Part shown: in pieces, positions 1 through 7,296 of the stretch | Layout of the letters: each line of letters opens with the position of its first letter | Position numbering within the stretch: position 1 is the stretch's first letter | Source of the DNA: Gammaproteobacteria bacterium | GTDB taxonomy: Bacteria > Pseudomonadota > Gammaproteobacteria > SZUA-21 | Assembly (NCBI GenBank): GCA_027021095.1 | Contig: JALUUZ010000344.1 | Coordinates: 1-9,542, forward strand | DNA length: 9,542 nt | Direction: 5' to 3' | Notes under the pieces: generated by a model | Told to the model about the DNA's origin: nothing | The model's database searches: none | The model's input: only the letters and a program-made list of their open reading frames with translations | Position numbers and translations under genes: made by a program

Positions 1-91
1 AATGGTGTCACGTGGCGATTCTTCCACAGACGATATTTTCTTGCTGTAAATCCCTTGGTGTGCACCCTTGCGCGCTCCTCGGTCACGCGCG
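1..91. other. Short non-coding left edge
   Basis: This is the stretch downstream of the stop codon of the 468-residue minus-strand gene. A short inverted repeat (GCGCG at 70-74, CGCGC at 86-90, 11-base loop) lies 1 base beyond that stop. It has no T-tract on either strand, so it is at best a weak termination structure. On the plus strand one frame reads about 15 codons from the window edge to a TAA at 47-49. That could be the tail of a convergent neighbouring gene, but it is too short to judge. Confidence 0.4.
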
Positions 92-1498
92 TCAGCCAGG
101 CCAGTCGAACAGACGGTGCTGCTTGATCATCTGCGAGACCGGCTCAGGAACCATCGACTCCCATTCCGTGTAGCCTTTTTTGATGTTGCGCAGCACTTCG
201 TGTGAGAAGATTTTCAGGTATTCTTCTTTGACCGTGTCGAGCGGCCGTACGTAGCGGTTTTCCAGCAGGTACGCGTACAGGTGGCGCAGGCTGCTGCTGA
301 CCTGCAGCTCGCGCACCCCTTGTTTCTTCAGGGTCGCCGGATCGATCATCGGCGAGACGTACAGTTTCAGGTCATGCTTGAACATCCGTCCAAACGATTC
401 GAGAATTCCTCCCGGGAGGTCGACGTAATATTTTTCGTCACAGATTTCGCGCAGTGACGGCAGGCCCATTGCGAAGGCGACCGGTTTTTTGGTGTACCGG
501 AACAGAAACTGGGCCAGCCGGTAGAACTCGCCGTAGTTGGAGATCAGTACGTTTTTTCCCAGTGCGCACAGGATTTCGGCGCGGTACAAGAAATCCTGTA
601 CATCGATGTCGTCGTCTTCTTCCTCGGTCAGGTTGGCAAGCGTCATCTCGGAGAGCTCGATCAGCTCGTCTGCAGAGATGCCCGATTCGCTGAGGAACGC
701 GTCGCGGGCGCAGGCCTGCAGGTCAAGGGTAAAGTTCGTGGGTGGACGAAACCGGCTGCGTTCGAGCAGCACCGCTTTGCCATACAGTGCATCGGAGATT
801 TGTGCGACATGGCCGTCAGCGGTAAACATCGCCGCGTTCGACAGGCCATGCTGTACCAGCCGGAGCGCCATCAGCCGGTTGTCGACCTGTTCGAAGGCCG
901 GGCCGGTAAACTCGAGCATGTCGATCTCGACGAGTTCGGTATAAAGCTTGTCCAGCAGCGAACGCAGCAGCCGTTCCGGATCCTGGTACAGGGTCATCGC
1001 GCCGTAGATCAGGTTGACTCCCAACACGCCCAGCGTTTCCTGGTCCTGTACATGCTGTTTACCGTGCAGGCTGACGTGGATATCGATCCTGGATGGCTGT
1101 TCCATCGGCTCACGCTGGAACAGGATCCCAAGCCAGCCGTGGCCATCGGTCTTGTAGGTGAAGCTGCGGGCGGCAACGGTGTTGGCGAACACAAAAAAGG
1201 TGCTTTCAGTGCCACGCTCCTCGTTGACCCGCTCGAGTAGCAACTGGTATTCGATATCGAGCATGTTGCGCAGGCGGTCACGGCTGACGTATCTTTTGCA
1301 GCTGCCGTAGATCGCGTCGCTGAATTTCATGCTGTAGGCCGACATCGCCTTGGCGATGGTGCCGGCGGCACCGCCGACACGAAAGAACCAGCGTGCCGTT
1401 TCCTGGCCGGCGCCGATCTCGGCGATCGTGCCGTAGATCCTTTTTTCAAGGTTCAGTGCCAGGGCTTTTTGATGGGTATCGGTGGTCTGCGGTTCCAT
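92..1498 (-). CDS. Conserved 468-aa cytoplasmic protein of unknown function
   Basis: The start is well supported: ATG at 1498-1496, with AAGGA (minus strand, 1508-1504) five bases upstream. The 468-residue product has no signal peptide or membrane segment. Visible landmarks are an N-terminal block IYGTIAEIGAGQE (residues 21-33) followed by a Gly/Ala-rich GGAAGTIAKAMSAY (42-55), an acidic loop TEEEDDDIDVQD (291-302), and a hydrophobic block with LGKNVLISNYGEFYRL (313-328) and KKPVAFAMG (337-345). I recall this family from many bacterial genomes, where labels are inconsistent and unconvincing ('TonB-dependent receptor', 'nicotinate-nucleotide adenylyltransferase'). The sequence shows neither a beta-barrel/plug pattern nor a recognisable HxGH nucleotidyltransferase motif, so I assign no function. 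It is divergent from the lipoprotein gene at 1713 and probably a single-gene unit, since the next gene to the left is not visible. Confidence 0.88.
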   Translation of the reverse strand: MEPQTTDTHQKALALNLEKRIYGTIAEIGAGQETARWFFRVGGAAGTIAKAMSAYSMKFSDAIYGSCKRYVSRDRLRNMLDIEYQLLLERVNEERGTESTFFVFANTVAARSFTYKTDGHGWLGILFQREPMEQPSRIDIHVSLHGKQHVQDQETLGVLGVNLIYGAMTLYQDPERLLRSLLDKLYTELVEIDMLEFTGPAFEQVDNRLMALRLVQHGLSNAAMFTADGHVAQISDALYGKAVLLERSRFRPPTNFTLDLQACARDAFLSESGISADELIELSEMTLANLTEEEDDDIDVQDFLYRAEILCALGKNVLISNYGEFYRLAQFLFRYTKKPVAFAMGLPSLREICDEKYYVDLPGGILESFGRMFKHDLKLYVSPMIDPATLKKQGVRELQVSSSLRHLYAYLLENRYVRPLDTVKEEYLKIFSHEVLRNIKKGYTEWESMVPEPVSQMIKQHRLFDWPG

Positions 1499-1503
1499 GA
1501 ATA

Positions 1504-1508
1504 TCCTT
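1504..1508 (-). promoter_or_regulatory. Ribosome binding site of the 468-aa gene
   Basis: On the minus strand the sequence reads AAAAGGA, then TATTC, then ATG. This is a good Shine-Dalgarno core at 5-base spacing, and it supports the ATG at 1498 as the true start. Confidence 0.7.
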
Positions 1509-1580
1509 TTAGAAAATGGGCCTTGTATCTTTTCACGCCGGCCGGTCCATTGGCGGCGCGGTCGCCTGTCCCGGTCCGGT

Positions 1581-1616
1581 TTGTGGAACTTACTCTATAC
1601 AAGTTTAGATGATATG
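1581..1616. promoter_or_regulatory. AT-rich island in divergent intergenic region, probable promoter area
   Basis: The 214-base gap between the two divergent genes (1499-1712) is mostly GC-rich, but 1581-1616 is strikingly AT-rich. It contains TATACA (1596-1601, plus strand), whose complement reads TGTATAG on the minus strand, and a small inverted repeat AACTT/AAGTT (1587-1591 and 1601-1605). Minus-10-like hexamers exist on both strands, but no convincing TTGACA-like box sits 16-18 bases upstream of either. The location and base composition suggest promoter or operator DNA for one or both genes. Exact boxes and any regulator are not identifiable. Confidence 0.35.
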
Positions 1617-1700
1617 CCGGCTTTGGGGAGGACTCGGCAGGCAGAAGCAGGGCGCGGACTCAGGGTGCCTGTGCTACACTCGCAGCCGGAGTGCGTTGGC

Positions 1701-1704
1701 AGGA
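1701..1704 (+). promoter_or_regulatory. Ribosome binding site deciding the start of the lipoprotein gene
   Basis: AGGA lies eight bases before the ATG at 1713. The open frame continues upstream to 1482, but only translation from 1713 places a lipoprotein signal peptide at the N-terminus. This site supports that choice. Confidence 0.6.
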
Positions 1705-1712
1705 TTGTTTCA

Positions 1713-2705
1713 ATGTATCGGTATGCGGTGATTATTTCTACAGTGTTGCTGGTCTCAGCCTGTTCGTCATGGAAGGCTGTTGTTGCGATGACCAGGAGTA
1801 CCGAGCACTTTATCGAGTTGGAAAGCGAGCCACGGATACGTTACGAAAAAGGATCGAGTGCTCTCGCATTGAAACTGGCCCCGCATCTCGATCAGGCGAT
1901 ACAGGCTGTGGAAGCAAAACAATACCGTGCGTTTGCGGACAAGGTCATGGTGTTTGTGCCGGCATCGATCGGCAGCTTCGCTTCTTATTGCGGCTCCAGG
2001 TTTCCGGCTGCCTGTGTCGTGGGCAGTCGGCTGTTCATATCGCCCAGGTTGTTGAATGCGCAGGCAAGGATAGCAAAAATACTGACCCATGAGTTGTCGC
2101 ACCTGCAGCTCAGTCAGTCCCTCGGACGCTGGGCGTACCAGCGCAATCTGCCAAGCTGGTTCGTGGAAGGGCTGGCGGTCTATGTCTCCGGGGGCGGGGG
2201 CGCGGAAAAAGTGTCAGAATCCGAGGCGATACGGGCGATCATCGCTGGCCGGGCCATCGTACCGACAGGTTCTGGCAGCCTGCTGTTTCAGAAAACCGCA
2301 AGCAGTTTTGGATTGAAGCCGCATATGTTCTACCGGCAGTCCGCCTTGTACGTGGCGTGGCTGCACCGCTTGGATGCAGTGAAATTCAAGCAGCTTATTC
2401 TTCTGTTGCATAAACGCCATCCCCTGGATGCCGCGCTGAAAGCAAGCTATGGTTTCGACGTGGCGACGGGATGGGCCAGGTTTACGGCAGGGTTGCGAGC
2501 ACCGGCCGCGCGCGGGTCAACGCGCGGCAGGGAAGGTTCGCCAGGACGGCTGCCAAAGCGCCATCGGCCCGCGGCCATGCGTGGGGACGATGGCGCGGAT
2601 CAGCGGCTGATAATCCTGCCCATGCACTCGGCCAGCTTTTCGGGGGTGCAGGAGAGTATATCCATGCCGGTCTTGCGCAGCTTTTTCGCTGTCGAGCGGC
2701 AATAG
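1713..2705 (+). CDS. Predicted lipoprotein with HExxH gluzincin-type metallopeptidase domain
   Basis: Starting at ATG 1713, the 330-residue product begins with a typical lipoprotein signal: MYRY, a hydrophobic stretch IISTVLL, then lipobox VSAC with the lipidated Cys at residue 17. The mature protein carries LTHELSHLQL (124-133), an HExxH zinc motif with His126, Glu127 and His130. A downstream SWFVEGLAVYVSGG (148-161) supplies Glu152 as the likely third zinc ligand, as in gluzincins. This predicts a membrane-anchored periplasmic or surface peptidase; the substrate is unknown. Four cysteines other than Cys17 are not evident as a pattern; Cys93 and Cys101 could form a disulfide. The tail from about residue 262 is Arg/Gly/Pro-rich and unlike the folded domain. 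Its last 35 codons are antisense to the convergent VWA gene. This suggests that an ancestral stop near residue 263 has been lost, or that the tail is a non-conserved extension. Confidence 0.75.
   Translation: MYRYAVIISTVLLVSACSSWKAVVAMTRSTEHFIELESEPRIRYEKGSSALALKLAPHLDQAIQAVEAKQYRAFADKVMVFVPASIGSFASYCGSRFPAACVVGSRLFISPRLLNAQARIAKILTHELSHLQLSQSLGRWAYQRNLPSWFVEGLAVYVSGGGGAEKVSESEAIRAIIAGRAIVPTGSGSLLFQKTASSFGLKPHMFYRQSALYVAWLHRLDAVKFKQLILLLHKRHPLDAALKASYGFDVATGWARFTAGLRAPAARGSTRGREGSPGRLPKRHRPAAMRGDDGADQRLIILPMHSASFSGVQESISMPVLRSFFAVERQ
2505..2528. repeat. GC-only 8-bp hairpin near the end of the lipoprotein domain
   Basis: GCCGCGCG (2505-2512) and CGCGCGGC (2521-2528) form a perfect 8-bp inverted repeat with an 8-base loop. 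It lies where the conserved part of the peptidase seems to end and has no following T-tract on the plus strand. It may help to end or stabilise transcripts at the convergent junction. Its position inside the plus-strand reading frame (about residues 265-272) makes its role uncertain. Confidence 0.4.
2558..2596 (-). terminator. Probable terminator of the six-gene operon
   Basis: GCGCCATCG (2558-2566) and CGATGGCGC (2588-2596) are perfect 9-bp complements. Inside them, after one mismatch, CCC (2568-2570) can pair with GGG (2584-2586). The hairpin begins three bases beyond the stop codon of the VWA gene. On the minus strand it is followed by TTT at 2557-2555, which is a short U-tract. Position and stem strength fit an intrinsic terminator for the minus-strand operon, although the weak U-tract lowers certainty. 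The structure could also impede convergent transcription from the lipoprotein gene. Confidence 0.5.
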
Positions 2706-3724
2706 TCCGGGCGCGCATCGTAGCTCAGCGCCCCCAGCCCGATCATGCGGATCCCGGACTGGCTCATTGCCTCGGCCTGCTTGACCAGGTCCCGCTCGTC
2801 TCTACCTTCATAGAAATCCGAAATCAGTACGACAATGGTCCTGCCCGGCTCACGCACAAGCTGATTGGCATACTGCAGCCCCAGGGTGATGTCCGTACCG
2901 CCGCCAAGCTGTACCTGCATCAGCACGTCGACCGGTTGTCCGACCTGGCCGGACAGGTCCACGACCTGCGTATCGAACAGCACCAAGGAAGTGCGCAGTG
3001 ACGGCAGCGCATGGAAGATCGACGCCATGACCGCGGAAAAGATCGCTGATTCGAGCATCGACCCGGATTGATCCACCAGGACGATGATGTGCCACGGACG
3101 CTTGTTTCTTTCGGCTGCGTAAAAGAATACTTTTTCCACCAACAGCTTGCCGGTTGCCGGGTCGTAGTTCACCAGGTTGCGGCGCAGCGTGGTGTTGATG
3201 TCCAGGTTGCGGAAAACCGGCCGTGGTGAATGCCGGTCACGGCGAATGGCGCCCGTGATCGATTGTTCGACCTGGATTTGCATTTTCTCCTTCAACTGCT
3301 GTACGACCTGGTCGATAATCTTGCGCGCCAGGATCCGGGTTTTTTCGTTCAGCAGATCCTGGTGCGTCAACAGGGTTTTGACCAGCTCGACGTTTGGTTC
3401 GATTTTCTGCAGCAGTTCGGGGTTGTCGAGCAATTCATCGATGCCGCGCCGGCGAACCAGTTCCCGCTGCATCACCTCTTTGGCCTGGGCCGGGAAAAGT
3501 TCGCTGACGCCGTCGATCCACTCGGGTACGGACAGCACGCTCTGCCCGCTACCACCCTGGCGCTCGCCCGTTTGCCGTTCGTCCAGTAAAAACCCGACCA
3601 GCGACTCGACGCGCTGCATCCGGGCGCTGCCGCAGTGCAGGCCATGGTTTTCCGCCTCGCGTCCGAGCACCAGGCGCCAGCGGGAAATGAGTTCGTGTTC
3701 GTCGTCGTTCATCGTGTTGGCCAT
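2600..3724 (-). CDS. VWA domain protein with intact MIDAS, partner of the MoxR ATPase
   Basis: The 374-residue cytoplasmic protein has an Arg/Glu-rich helical N-terminal half (about 1-205) and a C-terminal von Willebrand factor A domain (about 210-374). The metal-ion-dependent adhesion site is complete: DQSGS at 218-222, Thr277 within GGGTD (274-278), and Asp303 in ISDFYEG. Such proteins bind ligands through Mg2+ or Mn2+. They commonly pair with MoxR AAA+ ATPases, recruiting the substrate that the ATPase remodels. It is the last gene of the operon, 16 bases after the DUF5682 stop. The Shine-Dalgarno sequence is poor, and either Met1 or Met5 could be the start. A terminator-like hairpin follows directly. 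The last 106 bases are antisense to the convergent lipoprotein frame. I have no evidence for a specific substrate. Confidence 0.92.
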   Translation of the reverse strand: MANTMNDDEHELISRWRLVLGREAENHGLHCGSARMQRVESLVGFLLDERQTGERQGGSGQSVLSVPEWIDGVSELFPAQAKEVMQRELVRRRGIDELLDNPELLQKIEPNVELVKTLLTHQDLLNEKTRILARKIIDQVVQQLKEKMQIQVEQSITGAIRRDRHSPRPVFRNLDINTTLRRNLVNYDPATGKLLVEKVFFYAAERNKRPWHIIVLVDQSGSMLESAIFSAVMASIFHALPSLRTSLVLFDTQVVDLSGQVGQPVDVLMQVQLGGGTDITLGLQYANQLVREPGRTIVVLISDFYEGRDERDLVKQAEAMSQSGIRMIGLGALSYDARPDYCRSTAKKLRKTGMDILSCTPEKLAECMGRIISR

Positions 3725-3740
3725 TGTAATGATCGCTCGT

Positions 3741-6134
3741 TCAAAGTTCCCATTCCTGCATGATGGCGGCGACTTTTTTGTCGATCTGCGCGAACAGTGC
3801 CGCCGCCTTGACGGATGTCTCGAGCCTGGTCAGCTGTTTCGACTCCTCGAGGCCCAGGTACCCGGCAACCAGGCCGGCGATGCTGTCGAGCTGTGCAGCA
3901 TGCAGGCGCTTGAACGCGATCCGCATCCTGGGCAGCATGATCAGAAAGGACTCCTCGTCGACTGCACGTAACAGCACCTGCATGGCGTTGACCAGGTGAT
4001 CGGCGCCCAGCATGATGGAAGTCCGGCAGGTGGCAAGCATGCCATCCAGAAAATCGCCCGCCGCCAGCTGGCGTTCGGCTGGTTGCTGCGCAAACCCTGC
4101 GAGTGCCTGGCTCGACTCTTCAATGCTGATGACCCGCAGTTCAGCCAGCATGCCAAGCAATGCGCCTTGCAGAAACGGGATCTCTGAAATCGCTGCCGCA
4201 TGCTGCACCTGGTGTATGAACAGCGCCTGGTCGAGCTGTTCAGTGCCAAGCAGTGCTTCGCTGACGATACGCAATGCGTCGATGACCTCCTGCTGCTCCT
4301 CCTCGGGTGCGTTGGCTGAATTGGGTAATGCAAAACAGGCTCGGTCGAACGCGCTCTCGATCAGCTTGTCGATCACCTCATGCGCCTGGTGCTGATAGAT
4401 GGCATGACGCTGCAGCATCTGCAGCTCATGTAACGCGGTACTGAGGGACACGTAGCGTTCATCCTGTGCGATCGCCTGCTCACAGGCAAGCTCGAGTTTT
4501 TCCACCATGGCGGGCAGCTCCATGTCGACCGCCTGCCGTAGTTGCCGGCAGGTTGGCCCCGCAAGCTTGCTGACGCCGGCGAGCCTGTCTTTCAGCCTGG
4601 AAAAGACCGCTGCCTCCAGGGTATCCCCGTACAGGTTGTTTTCGATCAGTGCCGGTTCGACCTCCGGGCTCCACTTGATGTGCCAGACCTCTTTAAACAG
4701 TGTGCCGCTTGCAAGCTTGTCGGTGCTGCCTTCAACGAGTCTGCAGAACGGGATCTGAAGATAACGGAGACGGTGAAGAAAGACAGACTGATGCCGCTGC
4801 GTGTCCTGGCGTTTGTCCAGTTTTACTGTGATGCGCGATTCTTGTTCGACCGTGTCCTGCAACCCCAGCACGGACAGCTGGTGGAAGAAGTCCTCGACCA
4901 GCGGCAGGCGCGGAGCGTCTGGTGTGACTTTGCCGAGTTTTTTTCCAATATTGACTTGGTCGATCGCACGCTGCAGGTAGCGTCCTTCCGCAGCAGGATC
5001 GCCCTTGCAGCAACAGCTGAACACGGCGTCCTCGATGTCATCGAGGATGGCATGTGCCCTGCCGCGGAGTGACGCCAGCATACGCGCGTGCTGCGCGATA
5101 CTGATCGCATCGGCGGACGAGACCTGTTCGCCTTCACGCCTGGCCTGTTTGATGATATCGACGACATGCCTGGACAGCCATTCATCTGGATCGGGGTTGG
5201 CACCAAGCTCCCAGACCACTTGGTAGAAACGTGGCGCGCGGTTACCGGCACCATAGCCTGACAGCGCTGAAATCTGGAAAAAAGAGTAGGGCATCACCGC
5301 GTTGAAGGTCGACCCCGCAGGCAGGCCTGGCGGCGGCTGAGGATCCTGGCGGTCCAGGAACAGGTGAAATCCGCCGCAGACCACCATGGCCTCGGCGGCC
5401 TCTATTTTTCTGGTTTTCAGCGTGTTGGTGATGGTCCTCCACATAAAGCGTTCGCGCGCCAGGGTGCCGTCGGCCGCCAGCCGCGCCGGGTCCGAGCCCA
5501 GCCTCGCCGCGGCGCAGAAGGTCGCAAGCTCCTTGCGGAAGCGCGACAGGTCGGCGCTGTATTCACCGAATTCGAACAGGCTGTCCCAGGCTTCGTCCCA
5601 ATCGCGAAACCCGGCTTCCTGCGCCAGCCGCTGGTACAGCTGGTCTTCGGGATACCGATTCAGTGTCGTGGTGTCCTCCGCAGCCTGTCCCGCGGCGGCG
5701 TTCGCCGGTTCGATCAGCGCGTGGTGGGGAAGATCCATCAACACCACCTCCAGCCCAAGCCTTGCGGCGGTCTTCAGCGCGACATATTCGGGCGAATAGG
5801 TGGTCATCGGATACCAACTGGAAAACCGGGGTGGGATCTCTGCGGCCGGGCTGGCGATCCCGGCCAGCCCCAGCGTGTTGTCGTCGTCGCGGTACGAGGA
5901 ATAGACCGCGATCGGCGGCCTGGTCTTTTTATCGACGATATAAGGGAGCAGTGCCTGCGCATCGGCCGGGGCTTCGATAAAAATAACCTTTGGCTTCCTT
6001 CTTTCGATCGCGGCCGCCAGGTGGCGTGCCGCGGCCGGAGAGTGGTGCCTGACCGGAAACCAGTAAAGTGCTTCGGCGAGGACAGTGTCTGCAGCCTGCC
6101 GTACTGCCTGTGCGTCCCAAGGCAGCGCCGTCAC
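3741..6134 (-). CDS. DUF5682 family protein with possible TraB/ChaN/EreA-like N-terminal domain
   Basis: The 797-residue product starts with GTG. The GTGA overlap with the stop of the upstream ATPase gene and AGGTGA seven bases before the start support this. I recognise DUF5682 by the block FPVRHHSP (26-33), then IFIEAPAD (51-58), TTYSPEYVALKTAARLGLEV (111-130), VLMDLPHH (131-138) and the later SVFLHRLRYLQIPFC. The first 310 residues show the motif order of the TraB/TIKI/ChaN/EreA superfamily: an N-terminal His block, a strand ending in Glu (Glu54), a strand ending in Asp (Asp134), an ARERFMWRTI helix (226-235), and VVCGGFHLF (251-259) with a G-x-x-H element. Some members of that superfamily are metal-dependent hydrolases, so a catalytic role is possible but inferred. 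Residues from about 310 to 797 are largely helical, with a Cys cluster at 374-376, and no known domain is evident. It lies between MoxR and VWA genes and is therefore the likely client or effector of that pair. Confidence 0.88.
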   Translation of the reverse strand: MTALPWDAQAVRQAADTVLAEALYWFPVRHHSPAAARHLAAAIERRKPKVIFIEAPADAQALLPYIVDKKTRPPIAVYSSYRDDDNTLGLAGIASPAAEIPPRFSSWYPMTTYSPEYVALKTAARLGLEVVLMDLPHHALIEPANAAAGQAAEDTTTLNRYPEDQLYQRLAQEAGFRDWDEAWDSLFEFGEYSADLSRFRKELATFCAAARLGSDPARLAADGTLARERFMWRTITNTLKTRKIEAAEAMVVCGGFHLFLDRQDPQPPPGLPAGSTFNAVMPYSFFQISALSGYGAGNRAPRFYQVVWELGANPDPDEWLSRHVVDIIKQARREGEQVSSADAISIAQHARMLASLRGRAHAILDDIEDAVFSCCCKGDPAAEGRYLQRAIDQVNIGKKLGKVTPDAPRLPLVEDFFHQLSVLGLQDTVEQESRITVKLDKRQDTQRHQSVFLHRLRYLQIPFCRLVEGSTDKLASGTLFKEVWHIKWSPEVEPALIENNLYGDTLEAAVFSRLKDRLAGVSKLAGPTCRQLRQAVDMELPAMVEKLELACEQAIAQDERYVSLSTALHELQMLQRHAIYQHQAHEVIDKLIESAFDRACFALPNSANAPEEEQQEVIDALRIVSEALLGTEQLDQALFIHQVQHAAAISEIPFLQGALLGMLAELRVISIEESSQALAGFAQQPAERQLAAGDFLDGMLATCRTSIMLGADHLVNAMQVLLRAVDEESFLIMLPRMRIAFKRLHAAQLDSIAGLVAGYLGLEESKQLTRLETSVKAAALFAQIDKKVAAIMQEWEL

Positions 6135-7285
6135 TGGCGGATCACCTGTTGTACGCCTTGATAGAAACTGTTCCAGACCTTGTTGTTGGCGGCACGCTTC
6201 TGTGCGATCAGCTTGGCATATTCCTTTAACGCGGCCAGGTCGTTGAGATCTTCCTTGACGATCGAGCCGACGATGTTCCTGGCGATGTCTTCACCGGCCA
6301 CGGTATCGCCGCCGAAATACGAGGCTCTTAGTGCAGATTCGATCGTCACGCCGATCGCCTCTGCGGTCGACAGGGTCGTCGACGGTTGTTTCAGGCTGAC
6401 GCCCTCTTTGCTCTTGCCCTCGCGGATTTCGCGGAATACCGTGGTGATCAGTTCGATGACCGGCGGTGGAACCTTGGTCGGCAGTGCATAGCGTTGCAGC
6501 AGTTCAGTCGCACGCTGCTTGACGATCTGTACTTCTGTTTTCGCGTCGGCAACCACCGGGATATGGATATAGTTGAAGCGCCGCTTGAGCGCGGCGGACA
6601 GCTCGTTGACGCCCTGGTCACGCGAATTGGCGGTGGCAATGATGTTGAACCCGGGTTTTGCCCATACCATGTTGGCGTCCGGCAGCTCCGGGATCGCGAT
6701 CGCCTTGTCGGACAGTACCGAGACCAGGGCGTCCTGCACGTCGGGCACACAGCGGGTCGACTCCTCGAAGCGCAGCAGTCTGCCCTGTTGCATGGCGATC
6801 ATCGTCGGTGCCGGGATCAGGTTGTCCGCTGTCGGCCCCTCGGCGATCACGCGTGCCACGTTCCAGGAATATTTCAAGTGTTCTTCGGTCGTGCCCGCGG
6901 TGCCTTGAATGGTCAAAGTCGAGTCGCCACTGATCGCTGCGGCGAGGTGTTCCGACAGCCAGCTTTTTCCGGTACCCGGTTCACCCACCAGCAGCAGCGC
7001 GCGGTCGGATGCCAGCGTGACGATCGCGCGTTCGACGATCGATCGGTCACCGTAGAACTTCCTGGTGATCTCGACAGTTTTCTTTTTGCCTTTTACAGTC
7101 GTCGTGATTTTTTCACCACCCAGTATATAGGTCAGTACACTGGCCGGTGACAGCCGCCAGTTCTCCGGGCGGTCAGTGTCATCCACGCTGGCCAGGGCTT
7201 GCAGCTGTTCCCGGTACTGAATTTCTGCAGGCTGCCTGAGTCTGCCCGCGCCTTTGTCCTGGGTTGCCGTGTTTTTTCTGGGCAT
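6131..7285 (-). CDS. MoxR-type AAA+ ATPase
   Basis: The 384-residue cytoplasmic ATPase has a Walker A motif GEPGTGKS (101-108). Its Walker B-like segment GRLLRFEEST (168-177) carries Glu-Glu (174-175) instead of the usual Asp-Glu. Sensor 1 is IIATAN with Asn220, followed by NELSAALKRRFNYI (227-240), which contains the candidate arginine fingers Arg235/Arg236. A C-terminal helical lid includes TTLSTAEAIGV (303-313). Such ATPases form hexameric rings and act as chaperones that insert cofactors or remodel complexes, usually with a VWA partner. That partner is encoded two genes downstream here. The start is secure: AAGGAG lies five bases before the ATG and overlaps the stop codon of the previous gene. 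The 3' end overlaps the DUF5682 start by four bases, which suggests translational coupling and matched amounts of both proteins. Confidence 0.94.
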   Translation of the reverse strand: MPRKNTATQDKGAGRLRQPAEIQYREQLQALASVDDTDRPENWRLSPASVLTYILGGEKITTTVKGKKKTVEITRKFYGDRSIVERAIVTLASDRALLLVGEPGTGKSWLSEHLAAAISGDSTLTIQGTAGTTEEHLKYSWNVARVIAEGPTADNLIPAPTMIAMQQGRLLRFEESTRCVPDVQDALVSVLSDKAIAIPELPDANMVWAKPGFNIIATANSRDQGVNELSAALKRRFNYIHIPVVADAKTEVQIVKQRATELLQRYALPTKVPPPVIELITTVFREIREGKSKEGVSLKQPSTTLSTAEAIGVTIESALRASYFGGDTVAGEDIARNIVGSIVKEDLNDLAALKEYAKLIAQKRAANNKVWNSFYQGVQQVIRQ

Positions 7286-7290
7286 GAGGG

Positions 7291-7296
7291 CTCCTT
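7291..7296 (-). promoter_or_regulatory. Strong ribosome binding site of the MoxR gene, overlapping the preceding stop
   Basis: On the minus strand TAAGGAG contains both the TAA stop of the 370-aa gene and a near-consensus AAGGAG, five bases before the MoxR ATG. It is the best Shine-Dalgarno sequence in the operon and fits a higher or independent initiation rate for the ATPase. Confidence 0.75.

Noticed and set aside
2..49. Possible C-terminal tail of a convergent plus-strand gene ending in TAA
   Set aside because: Only about 15 codons are visible, without any recognisable feature. Another frame is also open, so it cannot be supported.
1482..1712. N-terminal extension of the lipoprotein frame
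   Set aside because: The extra 77 codons give no sensible sequence and would bury the signal peptide. They also cross the promoter region. The ATG at 1713 has a Shine-Dalgarno and places the lipobox correctly.
5364..6161. Plus-strand open frame of 265 codons opposite the DUF5682 gene
   Set aside because: It is antisense to the motif-bearing N-terminus of DUF5682 and has no domain or ribosome site.
6386..7150. Plus-strand open frame of 254 codons opposite the MoxR gene
   Set aside because: It lies antisense to the Walker A and sensor motifs, and its composition is typical of a shadow frame.
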